Source of the DNA: Spongiactinospora rosea
GTDB lineage: Bacteria; Actinomycetota; Actinomycetes; Streptosporangiales; Streptosporangiaceae
Direction of reading: 5' to 3'
Assembly: GCF_003315795.1 (NCBI RefSeq)
Contig: NZ_QMEY01000020.1
Span: 62,001-126,000 of the forward strand
Length of the DNA stretch: 64,000 bases
Part shown: positions 26,277-35,582 of the stretch, in pieces
How the letters are laid out: each line of letters opens with the position of its first letter
Numbering within the stretch: position 1 is the stretch's first letter
The notes under the pieces: generated by a model
The model's input: the letters and a program-made list of their open reading frames with translations, nothing else
The model's database searches: none
Told to the model about the DNA's origin: nothing
Translations under genes and position numbers: made by a program

Positions 26277-27719
26277 TCAGCTTCCGTAGTGGCACCAGAC
26301 GCCCTTGACCTCGGTGTAGGCGTCGATCGCGTACGGGCCCATCTCCCGGCCCCAGCCGCTGGCCTTGAAGCCTCCCCAGGGAGCGGCCATGTCCGGGATC
26401 GACGGCATGTTGATGAAGATCGCGCCCGCGCGGATGCCCTCGGCCACCCGGTGCGCCACTGTGAGGTTCCGGGTCCAGACCGTCGCCGCCAGGCCGTACT
26501 CGGTCTGGTTGGCCCGGGCGATCACCGCGGCCAGCTCGTCCTCGTCGTCGTAGGAGAGGACCGACAGCACCGGGCCGAAGATCTCCTTGGTGGCGATCGT
26601 CATCCCGTCCTTCACGCCGGTGAAGACCGTCGGCTGGAAGTACCATCCCCGGTCCGCCGCGCGCCGCCCGCCGGTGACCAGCTCGGCGCCCTCGGCCGGG
26701 CCGGTGGCCACCAGCCGCTCCACCGAGCGCAGGTGCTCGGCGGAGACCAGCGGGCCGAGCTGGGTGGACTCGTCCAGGCCGGGGCCGATGCGCATCCCGC
26801 TCACCCCGTCGGCCAGCTTGCCGACGAACTCGTCGGTACGTTTGCGATCGACGTAGAAGCGCGTGTACGCCGCGCAGACCTGGCCGCTGTTGAGGATGCT
26901 GCCGGCGATGTTCCCGGCGACCGCCGCGTCGATGTCGGCGTCGGCGGCGATGATCGAGGGGGCCTTGCCGCCGAGTTCGAGGGTGACCCGCTTGAGGTTG
27001 CCCGCGCTGGCCCGCACGATCGAGCGGCCGGTCTCGGTCGAGCCGGTGAACGACACCTTGTCCACCCCTGGGTGCTCGGCGAGCGCCGCCCCGGTGGAGC
27101 CGTCGCCGGTGACCAGGTTGATCACCCCGGGCGGGAAGCCCGCCTGCTCGGCGAGCCGGACCAGCCGGATCGAGGTGAGCGGGGTCTGCTCGGCCGGCTT
27201 GATGACCACGGTGTTGCCCGTGGCCAGCGCGGGGGCGAGCTTCCAGGCCAGGATCATGAGCGGGAAGTTCCACGGCGTGATCAGCGCGCAGACCCCGACC
27301 GGCTCACGGCGGGTGTAGTGCAGCGTGTCCGGGTAGGAGACCGGCGCGGTGGCGCCCTCGATCTTGGTGACCCAGCCGGCGTAGTACCGGAAGTGCTCGG
27401 CGGCCCCGGCGACGCTCACGGCGCGGGAGACGCCGACCGGCTGGCCCTGGTCCCGGGTCTCCAGGACGGCCAGTTCCTCGGCGTGCGCCTCGATGAGGTC
27501 GGCGAGGCCGAACAGCAGGCGGGCCCGCCCGGCGGGCGGCATGGACCGCCACTGCCGATCCTCGAAGGCCCGCCGCGCGGCGGCGACGGCGGCATCGACG
27601 TCGGACGCGTCGGCGAACCCGACCTCCTCCAGCAATTCCTCTGTCGCGGGGTCATAGGTCGGGATGACGCCGCCGGATGCCGGCACCCATGTCCCGTCGA
27701 TGTAGACGTTGGTCGCCAC
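26277..27719 (-). CDS. NAD(P)-dependent aldehyde dehydrogenase
   Basis: A 480-residue member of the aldehyde dehydrogenase superfamily with all catalytic elements: Asn151 (PWNFP), Glu248 (ELGGKAP), Cys282 (GQVCAAYTRF) and the FGPV loop near the C-terminus. The cofactor strand VVIKPAEQTP has Lys and Glu, which usually favours NAD. It oxidises an aldehyde to an acid, presumably derived from the compound brought in by the neighbouring transporter. It is probably regulated from the AraC-type direct repeats upstream. Confidence 0.94.
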   Translation of the reverse strand: MATNVYIDGTWVPASGGVIPTYDPATEELLEEVGFADASDVDAAVAAARRAFEDRQWRSMPPAGRARLLFGLADLIEAHAEELAVLETRDQGQPVGVSRAVSVAGAAEHFRYYAGWVTKIEGATAPVSYPDTLHYTRREPVGVCALITPWNFPLMILAWKLAPALATGNTVVIKPAEQTPLTSIRLVRLAEQAGFPPGVINLVTGDGSTGAALAEHPGVDKVSFTGSTETGRSIVRASAGNLKRVTLELGGKAPSIIAADADIDAAVAGNIAGSILNSGQVCAAYTRFYVDRKRTDEFVGKLADGVSGMRIGPGLDESTQLGPLVSAEHLRSVERLVATGPAEGAELVTGGRRAADRGWYFQPTVFTGVKDGMTIATKEIFGPVLSVLSYDDEDELAAVIARANQTEYGLAATVWTRNLTVAHRVAEGIRAGAIFINMPSIPDMAAPWGGFKASGWGREMGPYAIDAYTEVKGVWCHYGS

Positions 27720-27753
27720 TGCCGCCTCTTCCTACTTGAGTGCGCTCTTCGGC

Positions 27754-27773
27754 GCTCCCGCGTCGGCGGGAGC
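27754..27773 (-). other. Hairpin in the aldehyde-dehydrogenase leader
   Basis: A perfect 8-bp stem (GCTCCCGC with GCGGGAGC, loop GTCG), 35 bases before the aldehyde dehydrogenase start. It would fold in the 5' untranslated RNA if the promoter lies upstream; its function is unknown. Confidence 0.4.
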
Positions 27774-27808
27774 TTCCGCCAGCATGGGGGGTGGCGACCG
27801 CGGTCACC

Positions 27809-27842
27809 TTGACTATGCGCGTAAGGCGGTTGACCACGCGCG
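27809..27842. promoter_or_regulatory. Direct repeats 21 bp apart, candidate AraC operator
   Basis: The 413-base gap between the aldehyde dehydrogenase and the AraC gene at 28133 contains TTGACTATGCGCG (27809-27821) and TTGACCACGCGCG (27830-27842), 11 of 13 identical and exactly 21 bases apart. Tandem half-sites with two-turn spacing are how AraC proteins usually bind. They stand about 90 bases upstream of the aldehyde dehydrogenase start. I see no gene in the gap; a 109-residue plus-strand frame there was rejected. Confidence 0.5.
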
Positions 27843-28132
27843 AAAAGCTGGGAGCGGGACACGCGGGTACGCCCGCGGAGACGGCGTTCGACCCGTCGGC
27901 GCTCTCCCGACACGGCCGATCGTCCCGGCGTCAACACCCGGGTCGGAAATACGGTCCGGCGTTCAGCCGCAAGAGGGCCGTCCGATTCGCCGGGAGGGCC
28001 GCCGTGACACCCCGCCGTTCTCGGACGCCGCAGATGGGTCCCCTTTTCGGACGCGATCGTATATGGTGACACGACCTGGCTTCGTGGCCTGCCCTTACAG
28101 CGCTGTGGAACCTTCTGGCAAGGAGGAGCAGG

Positions 28133-29071
28133 GTGACCTCAACCGCCAACGAACTCGCTGTCTCCGTCGCGTCGTCCTTCGAGGAATGGCAGGACCTCGT
28201 CTCCCGATCCTTCGTCTCGCTCGGGGTGACCCGGGACGGCTCCCGGCGGTTCCGCGGCGGCATTCGCAGCCGGGTGCTCACCGACGTGTCCCTGTGCGAG
28301 ATCACCGCGTCGAGCCACACCGTCCGCCGTACCTCGACCCTGATCGGCCGGGACACCGCCGCGTTCTTCAAGCTGAGCCTGCAACTGTCCGGCACCGGGC
28401 TGCTGATCCAGGACGGCCGCGAGGCGGTCCTCTCCCCCGGCGACTTCGCGATCTACGACACGAGCCGGCCGTACACCCTCACGCACGACGACGACTTCCG
28501 CTCGCTCATCGTGATGTTCCCGCGCACGCTGCTCGACCTGCCGGTCGACGCCGTGGGCCGCCTGACCGCCGTACGGATGCCGGGCGACACCGGCCTCGGC
28601 CGGGTGATCAGCCCGTTCCTCGTCCATCTGGCCCAGAACCTCGACCAGTTCTCCGGCGCGACCGGGCTTCGCCTGGCGCACAACGCGCTGGACCTGGTGA
28701 CGACGATGTTCGCCGACGAACTCGGCACCACCGGCCCGAACCACACGCTCGTCGACCGGATCCGCGACTACATCGACGCCAACCTCGGCGACCCGGACCT
28801 CTGCCCGGCCAAGGTGGCGGCGGCCCACTTCATCTCGACCCGGCACCTGCACAACCTGTTCCGGGCCGAACGCACGACGGTCGCCACCTGGATCCGGTCG
28901 CGGCGGCTGGAACGCTGCCGCCGCGACCTCCTCGATCCGCTGCACGGCCACCAGTCCGTCGCGGCGCTGGCGGCCCGCTGGGGCTTCCTGGACGCGGCGC
29001 ACTTCAGCCGCATCTTCAAGGCGGCCTTCGGCGACTCGCCGAGCGCCTACCGGCAGCGCCGCGCGGCCTGA
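28133..29071 (+). CDS. AraC-family regulator (AraC-binding-like N-terminal domain)
   Basis: A 312-residue regulator of the type with an N-terminal effector domain (residues about 20-190; FFKLSLQLSGTGLLIQDGRE, ...GDFAIYDTSRPYTL) and a C-terminal AraC helix-turn-helix at about 210-310 (VAAAHFISTRHLHNLFRAE; FLDAAHFSRIFKAAFGDSPSAYR). The GTG start follows AAGGAGGAG. It diverges from the aldehyde dehydrogenase operon and is the likely activator of it. The gene ends 13 bases before a convergent gene. Confidence 0.92.
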   Translation: MTSTANELAVSVASSFEEWQDLVSRSFVSLGVTRDGSRRFRGGIRSRVLTDVSLCEITASSHTVRRTSTLIGRDTAAFFKLSLQLSGTGLLIQDGREAVLSPGDFAIYDTSRPYTLTHDDDFRSLIVMFPRTLLDLPVDAVGRLTAVRMPGDTGLGRVISPFLVHLAQNLDQFSGATGLRLAHNALDLVTTMFADELGTTGPNHTLVDRIRDYIDANLGDPDLCPAKVAAAHFISTRHLHNLFRAERTTVATWIRSRRLERCRRDLLDPLHGHQSVAALAARWGFLDAAHFSRIFKAAFGDSPSAYRQRRAA

Positions 29072-29084
29072 ACGCCGGTGGGGG

Positions 29085-29474
29085 TCAGTCCGCCACCGCG
29101 GCGTTGAACGGCGCGTTGTCCACGACCTGCTCGAACCGCACCGCCTTGCCGTTCTCCAGCCACCAGAAGTGCACCATCCGGGTGCGGAACGCGCGGCCCG
29201 TGCCACGGTGCTCACCCGAGTAGTGGCCCAGCGCGATCACCTGGTCACCCGCGTCGAACAGGTCGTCGATCTCCACGGTGAAACCCTCGAACTGCTCGCC
29301 GATGGGCGCGAAGACGTTCGCCACGATCGCGTCAGGTCCCACGTAGGTGCCCGCGTAGAGCGAGCCCTCCGCCTCGGTCCAGCTGATGTCAGCCGCGAAC
29401 GGGGCGAGCATGCCGTCCAGGTCGCCGCGCGCGGAGGCGGCGTAGTGGCCGGAGACGATATCGATGTTCTTCAC
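29085..29474 (-). CDS. NTF2/SnoaL-like protein
   Basis: A 129-residue alpha+beta-barrel protein of the NTF2 superfamily. The N-terminal helix (IVSGHYAASARGDLDGMLAPFAADISW) and the strands ending in VRFEQVVDN are characteristic of the SnoaL-like ketosteroid-isomerase-related group. The GTG start follows GGAG. Members range from cyclases and isomerases to non-catalytic binders; the substrate cannot be told. It is a single gene with no clear partner. Confidence 0.8.
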   Translation of the reverse strand: MKNIDIVSGHYAASARGDLDGMLAPFAADISWTEAEGSLYAGTYVGPDAIVANVFAPIGEQFEGFTVEIDDLFDAGDQVIALGHYSGEHRGTGRAFRTRMVHFWWLENGKAVRFEQVVDNAPFNAAVAD

Positions 29475-29616
29475 GGTGTCACTCCGATCAAGCAGGCGGA
29501 ACGCCGCCCGGCACGAACACCGGCACGGCGGCCCCCAACGTACCGGCCCGTCCCACGGTCCTCCATGTCTGTCTCTGCACGTCTGTTGACGTTCCGCGAA
29601 GCGAGGCGCGGGGTCC

Positions 29617-30858
29617 TCACGACAGAGCCCTCGGCACCAGCTCGCCGTGCCGTTCGGTACGCCACTCGACCAGCAGTACGGTGGCATCGTCCTGGAGGTG
29701 TCCCTCCTGGTGGTTCAGGATGGTCTGGATCAGGCGGCGCAGGGTCTCCGGCGCCGACAGCCCCGCGGCCTCGTGCCGGAGGATGTAGTCGATGAACCGG
29801 TCGATGCCGAACAGCTCGCCCGCCGGGCTCTGCGCCTCGATCACACCGTCGGTGTAGAACAGCAGCCGGTCGCCGGGCTGGAGCTGGTAGCCGTTCACCC
29901 CACCGGCCATGCCCAGCCGCAGGCCCATCGGCGGCTCGGCGGGCGGGGTCTCCAAGGTGGCCACATGCCGTCCGTCGCGCAGCACCAGCGGCGGGTGGTG
30001 TCCGCGGTTCACCCAGGTCAGGGCGCCGGTACGGGTGTCCAGGTCGGCCAGCAGCCCGGTGGCGAACCGGACGTCGGAGAAGTGGTAGTTGATCGCCTCG
30101 TCGATCGTCTCGCTGATGGCGGGCAGCGCCGCCCCCTGCAGCCGCGCGTTGCGGCAGGCGGCCATCGCGATGGTCGCGGTCAGCCCGGCGGAGATGTCGT
30201 GCCCCATCGAGTCGAAGATCGACAGATGCAGCCGGTCGCCGGAGATCCCGTAGTCGTAGGCGTCGCCGCCCACCTCGTACGCGGGTTCCAGGGCGGCGGC
30301 CACGACGACGTACTCGTTGGCGAAGGTGCCCGCGGGCATCAGGTTCCACAGCACCTCGGCCGACAGGCCCATCGGCCGCATCCGCACCAGCTCGGCGTAG
30401 GTGTCGCTGGTGTCCCGCTTGCTCACGACCAGGATGGCGATCAGCGACGCGACCCAGAAGGCCCGCCGCAGGTGGGCATCGTCGGCGACGGGCACGGTGA
30501 GACCGACCACTCCGACGCGCTCGGTGCCGTCGAGCATCGGCACCCACAGCCGCCGCCCGCCCGCCACGCCTCCGGGCGGCTCGCGCGGCGGCTCGACCTC
30601 GACGATGTCCGCCTCACGGAAGGCACGCCCCGCCGGCGTGACATCGATGCGGACCGGCACCAGGTCCATGTCCCGGTAGTCGACCTGCCCGGGGATCGGC
30701 ACGAGGTACTGCTGCTGGAGGTCGGCGACGTAGAGCACCGGATCGAACAGCGCGGCGGACGCGCCGTACCCGGCGAGGAGCCGCGGCAGGTCCTCCAAGG
30801 TCGCCAGATGGCTCGCGGTGAGCAGGTCGCCCATCGCGGGCCCGGCACGTTCCGGCAT
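29617..30858 (-). CDS. PP2C-type (SpoIIE/RsbU) serine phosphatase
   Basis: A 413-residue protein. The C-terminal half (about 180-405) is a SpoIIE-type PP2C domain with GGDAYDY, SIFDSMGHDISA, VNRGHHPPLVL and LLFYTDGVIEA, which carry the metal-binding aspartates. The N-terminal half (about 1-175) looks like a GAF-type sensory domain. Such phosphatases dephosphorylate anti-anti-sigma factors and so release sigma-B-like factors under stress; no antagonist gene is adjacent. I chose the ATG at 30858; a GTG 8 codons upstream is possible. Confidence 0.9.
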   Translation of the reverse strand: MPERAGPAMGDLLTASHLATLEDLPRLLAGYGASAALFDPVLYVADLQQQYLVPIPGQVDYRDMDLVPVRIDVTPAGRAFREADIVEVEPPREPPGGVAGGRRLWVPMLDGTERVGVVGLTVPVADDAHLRRAFWVASLIAILVVSKRDTSDTYAELVRMRPMGLSAEVLWNLMPAGTFANEYVVVAAALEPAYEVGGDAYDYGISGDRLHLSIFDSMGHDISAGLTATIAMAACRNARLQGAALPAISETIDEAINYHFSDVRFATGLLADLDTRTGALTWVNRGHHPPLVLRDGRHVATLETPPAEPPMGLRLGMAGGVNGYQLQPGDRLLFYTDGVIEAQSPAGELFGIDRFIDYILRHEAAGLSAPETLRRLIQTILNHQEGHLQDDATVLLVEWRTERHGELVPRALS

Positions 30859-30976
30859 CACACCCCCCGAGGTCCGTCGCACTCTGCGCCATGGCCGTGA
30901 TGGTCCTCGTTATGCCCGCGTGTGGACCGAGAACGCGTGCCTTTACCCCTCTCTGGACCAGGATGTGCGGCGCACC

Positions 30977-31678
30977 TCAGGAAAGGCGGTCGCTGAACAG
31001 GTAGTTTCGCCTGCGGTCGGTGACCTCGTCCGTCTTGTGCCAGCGCCCGCGCCACCAGACGTACATGCGGTACCCCATCCCCAGCAACGGCTCCACCACA
31101 TCGGCCGCGGCCCTCCCGTACTTGGCCAGATGACGCTCCTCGATCTCCAGCAGGAGGCCGGGCCGATGGCGCTCGATCGTGCGATTCCCGCCCCGTAGAA
31201 CGGCCGACTCGAACCCTTCCACATCCACTTTCATGAAATTCACGAATGGCAGCCCGCGGGCCTCACAGATGTGGTCGACGCTGAATACGGGCACCTCCCG
31301 GCTTTTGCCGTCGCCGGGATTCTTCAGCCCCGTTTCAAGGTGGGCCCAGCCATGGTTGGGCAGTCCGAAACGGTACGGCAGGCGAAGTCTCTGCCGCCCG
31401 TTGGCGGGGCCGAGGGCGGCATTGGTGGTGGTCACATGGTGGGCCGCGGCGGCTCGGCGCGCGGATTCCAGGATCAGGTACGGGAGACGAAGCGGCTCGA
31501 AGCCGTGCACCTGACCGGTGGGCCCCACCAGGCGGGCCAGCGAAAACGTGTACATACCGTAGGCGGCACCGATGTCCAGGCAAATGTCACCGCGCCGCAC
31601 GACCTGAGCCAGCCCGCGCAGTTCCGATTCCCGGGAAAGGGCACGAGCGACCGTTGCCGCCATCGACAGTCTGAGCAT
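30977..31678 (-). CDS. FkbM-family SAM-dependent methyltransferase
   Basis: A 233-residue methyltransferase. SAM motif I is DICLDIGAAYGMYTF (about 31-46), the acidic loop is GFEPLRLPY, and the FkbM signature FMKVDVEGFESAVLRGG is near residues 148-164. FkbM enzymes O-methylate sugars or polyketide hydroxyls. It is a single gene, with no biosynthetic cluster around it. Confidence 0.88.
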   Translation of the reverse strand: MLRLSMAATVARALSRESELRGLAQVVRRGDICLDIGAAYGMYTFSLARLVGPTGQVHGFEPLRLPYLILESARRAAAAHHVTTTNAALGPANGRQRLRLPYRFGLPNHGWAHLETGLKNPGDGKSREVPVFSVDHICEARGLPFVNFMKVDVEGFESAVLRGGNRTIERHRPGLLLEIEERHLAKYGRAAADVVEPLLGMGYRMYVWWRGRWHKTDEVTDRRRNYLFSDRLS

Positions 31679-31720
31679 GCCGAGGACGATAGGAATGGAA
31701 TGGGTCCCCGCGAATCCCGC

Positions 31721-32416
31721 TCAGGTGGGTGATCGTCTGCTCCGTCGTCCCTCTGCGGAGCGATTCCCGGCCACCACCAGGCCGCTCTCGTAGGCCAGTA
31801 CCACCGCCTGGGCCCGGTCGCGGAGGTGGAGTTTGGCGAAGATCCGGCCCACATGGGATTTGACGGTCTCCTCGGCGATGGCCAGGTCGCGCGCGATGCC
31901 GGCGTTGGAGAGGCCGTCGGCGATCAGCCTGAGCACGTCGAGTTCGCGTGGGGTGAGCGCGTTCAGCCGCAGCGCCTCGCGTTCGTCGATCGGCCGCCTG
32001 CTCGCGAACGTCTCGATCAGCCGCCGCGTCACGGAGGGGGCCAGCAGCGCCTGCCCGGCGGCCACGACGCGGACCGCGTTGATCAGGTCGTCCGGGGGCG
32101 AGTCCTTCAGCAGGAAGCGGCTGGCCCCGGCGCGCAGGGCCGGGTACACGTACTCGTCGACGTCGAACGTCGTCAAGATCACCACGCTGGTGTCCGGCAC
32201 TCCGGCCAGCACCCGGCGGGTGGCCTCAAGCCCGTCGAGACACGGCATCCGGACGTCCATGAGCACCACGTCGGGACGCGTCCGTTCGGCGATGGCCACG
32301 GCCTCGATGCCGTTGGCGGCCTCGCCCACGACGACGAGATCGGGCTGCGCCGACAGCAGGGCCGCGAATCCGGCCCGGACCATCGCCTGGTCGTCGGCGA
32401 CCAGCACGGAGATCAT
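31721..32416 (-). CDS. NarL/LuxR-family response regulator
   Basis: A 231-residue two-component regulator. The receiver domain (1-120) has the acidic pair DD at 8-9, the phosphorylated Asp in VVLMDVRMP (about 54) and Lys in FLLKDSPP. The LuxR HTH (about 155-215) reads LTPRELDVLRLIADGLSNAGIARDL...VKSHVGRIFAKLHLRDR. Its ATG overlaps the kinase stop by 4 bases, making a standard pair. Confidence 0.95.
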   Translation of the reverse strand: MISVLVADDQAMVRAGFAALLSAQPDLVVVGEAANGIEAVAIAERTRPDVVLMDVRMPCLDGLEATRRVLAGVPDTSVVILTTFDVDEYVYPALRAGASRFLLKDSPPDDLINAVRVVAAGQALLAPSVTRRLIETFASRRPIDEREALRLNALTPRELDVLRLIADGLSNAGIARDLAIAEETVKSHVGRIFAKLHLRDRAQAVVLAYESGLVVAGNRSAEGRRSRRSPT

Positions 32417-33579
32417 CTGTCCCCCTCGGGCAGTACCGCACGCACCGCGTAGCGCCCGTCGGGGCGCACCCCGGCGGACAGTTCGCCGGAGAGCGCGGCC
32501 ACCCGCTCGCGCATGCCCACCAGCCCGTACCCGGCCCCGGGGACCGAGCCCGGCCCCGGCTCGTTGACCACTTCGAGTACGAGGGCGCCGCCGTCCAGGC
32601 CGACCGTGACCACCGTCGGCGCTCCTCCGGCGTGCTTGACGACGTTGCTGAGGGCCTCCTGAACGATGCGGTAGGCCGCGTGCGACAGGGCGGCGGCCGG
32701 CTCCGCGGATCGCTCCGGCAGCTCCAGCCGGACGGGCGTACCGGCCCGGCGCGCGGACTCCACCAGCTCCTCCAGGGCCTCCAGCCCCGGCGATGCCGGA
32801 GGATCGTCCCGATCCCCCCGCAGGACGCCGAGGAGTTGCCGCAGCTCGGTCAGCGAGGCACGCGCGGCGGTGTTGATCTCGCGAAACTCCCGCAGCGCCT
32901 CCGCCGAGGCCCCCTCCTTGGCCCTGTTGGGGAACGTGGCCGCCTGTACCGCGATGACCGACATGTGGTGGGCCACCACATCGTGCAGTTCGCGGGCGAT
33001 CCGCGCGCGCTCCTCCAGGATTCGCCGCCTGCCGTGCTCTTCGGCGATGCGCAGGGTGCTCAGCCGCCGCGTCCGGAAGCCGTACCCGATCAACGTCGCC
33101 GCCAGCAGGCCCAGGGCCCAGTTCGCCATCCCCTGCGCGACATACGGCCCTTCGGTCCCCACCCAGAGCGCGGCCGACGACCCCGCCCCCAGCGTGATCA
33201 GGAACGCCGCCGCCGTGACCCGCCGCGCGGACGTCACCGCCACGGTGAAGAGCACCAGTGACTGCACCACCATTTCCGGCAGAAACCAGGGCCGCCAGTA
33301 GTCGATGCCGACTACCGTCATCATGGTGAGCAGCGCCAGTGTCATCCACCATGCGGTCACCGGCCGGTACCAGCTCACCGCGACCGGCGCCGCGTACAAA
33401 GCGCCCATCGGCCATCCGGAAACGCCCACCTCGGTGACATAGGCGAACATCCATCCGATGAGCAGGCCGCTCAGGCCCGCGGTGATGAGGTACAGACGCC
33501 GCGGCAGCAGGGGCTTGTCCGGGTCGGCCGGGGAAGCGGGCATCCGAACATGATGAGCACTGCGCATGACACTCAGCAT
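32413..33579 (-). CDS. NarL-type sensor histidine kinase
   Basis: A 388-residue kinase with about five membrane helices in the first 180 residues and no extracytoplasmic domain of note, so it probably senses membrane state (LiaS/DesK-like). The dimerisation motif ARIARELHDVVAHHMSVIAVQA carries the phosphoacceptor His. The HATPase part has NVVKHAGGA and GYGLVGMRERV. The start is uncertain: ATG 33579 is preceded at leaderless distance by TAGAGT, and ATGs at 33567 and 33543 are alternatives. The target genes are not evident. Confidence 0.9.
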   Translation of the reverse strand: MLSVMRSAHHVRMPASPADPDKPLLPRRLYLITAGLSGLLIGWMFAYVTEVGVSGWPMGALYAAPVAVSWYRPVTAWWMTLALLTMMTVVGIDYWRPWFLPEMVVQSLVLFTVAVTSARRVTAAAFLITLGAGSSAALWVGTEGPYVAQGMANWALGLLAATLIGYGFRTRRLSTLRIAEEHGRRRILEERARIARELHDVVAHHMSVIAVQAATFPNRAKEGASAEALREFREINTAARASLTELRQLLGVLRGDRDDPPASPGLEALEELVESARRAGTPVRLELPERSAEPAAALSHAAYRIVQEALSNVVKHAGGAPTVVTVGLDGGALVLEVVNEPGPGSVPGAGYGLVGMRERVAALSGELSAGVRPDGRYAVRAVLPEGDR

Positions 33580-33646
33580 TTCTGCAACTCTAATGCGGCC
33601 GGGCGGTGTACGGCCGCGGCGTCGATGCGCCCGCGCGGTCAAGCGC

Positions 33647-33674
33647 GGCGGCCGGTGGTGAGGCGCCGGCCGCC
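33647..33674 (-). terminator. Hairpin after the isochorismatase-like gene
   Basis: A 9-bp GC stem (33647-33655 with 33666-33674, loop 10), 20 bases after the minus-strand stop at 33695. It separates this gene from the kinase operon. Confidence 0.5.
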
Positions 33675-33694
33675 ACCTGGCGAGGCTGCCGGGC

Positions 33695-34321
33695 CTACTT
33701 GGCCGCGTACCTGCTGAGGTCGGTGAGGAGGCCGTTCTTGTGGCTCCACGGGCCCAGGTGCTCATGGATCATCTTGACGAAGCCCGTCGCCTCCTCGGTC
33801 CAGGAATGCTGCAGCTCCGCCGCGACGGCCAGCCACCCCATCGGGATCACCCCGGCCTGGATCAGCCGCAGCACGGCGGTGTCGTGACTCTCCCGGGTGG
33901 CGGCGGCCGAGGCGTCCACCACCAGGTAGACCTCATACCCGCGGTCCAGGGCGGTCAGGGCGGTCTGTGCGAGGCAGACGTCGGTCTGCAGGCCCGCCAT
34001 GATCAGCCGCCGGCGTCCGGTCGCCTCGATCGCCGCGGCGAAGTCGTCATCGTAGAACGCGTCGTACCCCTCAGAGCGCGATATGACAGGGTGATCGCCC
34101 AAAACCACGGCCAGCTCCGGAAACAACGGGCCGGACGGCGCGTCGTCGTGCCCGTTCGTGACGACCAGCGGCAGGCCGAAGATCTTCGCGATCTTCGCCA
34201 GCGCGACCGTGCCGTTGATGTGCTCTTCGCGCGTGTGCGACCGGATCAGGTCGTAGAAACCGATCGCGTGGTCGATCAGGACGATGGCGCTATTGTCCGG
34301 GGCAAGCGGTACGCGTGCCAT
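33695..34321 (-). CDS. Isochorismatase-like cysteine hydrolase
   Basis: A 208-residue hydrolase. The catalytic triad positions are recognisable: Asp in IVLIDHAIGF (about residue 18), Lys or equivalent before the cysteine region, and Cys in GLQTDVCLAQTAL. The sequence pattern (FYDLIRSHTREEHINGTVALAKIAKIFGLP) resembles YcaC-type hydrolases. The ATG at 34321 gives the family length; a longer frame upstream was not used. Substrates of this family are varied (isochorismate, nicotinamide, oxamates). Confidence 0.87.
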   Translation of the reverse strand: MARVPLAPDNSAIVLIDHAIGFYDLIRSHTREEHINGTVALAKIAKIFGLPLVVTNGHDDAPSGPLFPELAVVLGDHPVISRSEGYDAFYDDDFAAAIEATGRRRLIMAGLQTDVCLAQTALTALDRGYEVYLVVDASAAATRESHDTAVLRLIQAGVIPMGWLAVAAELQHSWTEEATGFVKMIHEHLGPWSHKNGLLTDLSRYAAK

Positions 34322-34427
34322 TATCTTCCCTCTTCCATTACGGAACTGCACCTGCGGGCGGTTCCCAGTGTGATGGAGAAAAAGGGTGCTTCGGCCGGAC
34401 GTGCCGCTGGTGAGAGGTTCCGCCTTT

Positions 34428-35582
34428 CTAGGCACGCGGTCGGGCGTTGAGCCGGGCGGCCTGGCGGGTGAGGTGGTCGCGTTCGGGGAGGCTGGGCGCC
34501 GAGCGGGCGGCCTCGGCGTAGAGCCGTGCCGCGGTCGCCAGGTCGCCGGCCCGCTCGTGCAGGTAGGCCGTGACGGCGGTGTGGCGGGGCAGGGCGGGGT
34601 CGAGTCCGGCCAGGGCGGCGAGACCGGCCTGGGGGCCGTCGGCCTCGCCGACCGCGACGGCCCGGTTCAGGCGGGCCACCGGGCTGCCGGTGAGGCGGAC
34701 CAGCTCGTCGTACCACTCGACGATCTGCACCCAGTCGGTCTCCCCGGCGGTCCGGGCGTCGGCGTGCAGCGCGGCGATGGCGGCCTGGGCCTGGTACTCG
34801 CCCAGGCGGTCGCGGGCAAGGGCCGCCTGAAGCACGCCGACGCCCTCGGCGATCAGGCCGGTGTCCCACAGGCCGCGGTCCTGCTCGGCGAGCGGCACGA
34901 GCCGGCCGTCCGGGCCGGTCCGTGCCGGACGTCGTGCGTGGTGCAGCAGCATGAGCGCCAGCAGGCCCGCGACCTCCTCATCGTCGATCTCGGCGGCGAG
35001 CCGGCGAGTGAGCCGAATCGCCTCCCCGGCGAGGTCCACATCACCGGAGTAGCCCTCGTTGAAGACCAGGTAGAGCACCCGCAACACCGTGGCGACGTCG
35101 CCCGGCCGGTCGAACCGCACCCCCGCCACGGTCCGCTTGGCCCGGCTGATCCGCTGCGCCATGGTCGCCTCGGGCACCAGGTACGCCTGGGCGATCTGGC
35201 GCGTGGTCAGGCCGCCGACCGCCCGCAGCGTGAGCGCGACGGCCGAAGCCGGCGTCAGGGACGGGTGCGCGCACAGGAAGTACATCTGCAGTGTGTCGTC
35301 CGTCGCCTCGCCCGGGCCGGGCGCGGGCTCGGCCTCGACGAGCTCTTCGCGCCGCCGCCGGGAGGCGTCGCCGCGGGCGGCGTCGAGGAACTTACGCCAG
35401 GCGACGGTGACCAGCCAGCCCTTGGGGTCGCGCGGCGGTTCGCCGGGCCACACGCGCAGCGCCTCGACCAGGGCGTCCTGGACGGCGTCCTCGGCCGCCG
35501 CGAAGTCGGCTCCGCGGCGGACGAGGATCGCGATCACCGTGGGGGTAAGGCTCCTCAGCAGGGCCTCGTCCACGTACGTCAC
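34428..35582 (-). CDS. ECF sigma factor with C-terminal helical-repeat domain (ECF42-like)
   Basis: A 384-residue sigma factor. Region 2 (about 5-75; AAAEDAVQDALVEALRVWP; KGWLVTVAWRKFLDAAR) and region 4 (about 110-165; ALTLRAVGGLTTRQIAQAYLVPEATMAQRISRAKRTV) are followed by about 200 residues of TPR-like helices with YLVFNEGYSG and LNRAVAVGEADG. This architecture, without an anti-sigma gene but next to a DGPF protein, is that of the ECF42 group, in which the C-terminal domain controls activity. The GTG start overlaps the DGPF gene stop by 4 bases. Confidence 0.92.
   Translation of the reverse strand: MTYVDEALLRSLTPTVIAILVRRGADFAAAEDAVQDALVEALRVWPGEPPRDPKGWLVTVAWRKFLDAARGDASRRRREELVEAEPAPGPGEATDDTLQMYFLCAHPSLTPASAVALTLRAVGGLTTRQIAQAYLVPEATMAQRISRAKRTVAGVRFDRPGDVATVLRVLYLVFNEGYSGDVDLAGEAIRLTRRLAAEIDDEEVAGLLALMLLHHARRPARTGPDGRLVPLAEQDRGLWDTGLIAEGVGVLQAALARDRLGEYQAQAAIAALHADARTAGETDWVQIVEWYDELVRLTGSPVARLNRAVAVGEADGPQAGLAALAGLDPALPRHTAVTAYLHERAGDLATAARLYAEAARSAPSLPERDHLTRQAARLNARPRA

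Noticed and set aside
27740..28069. 109-codon plus-strand frame in the aldehyde dehydrogenase/AraC gap
   Set aside because: Arg/Pro-rich, no ribosome site, and it overlaps the promoter region and AraC-type repeats.
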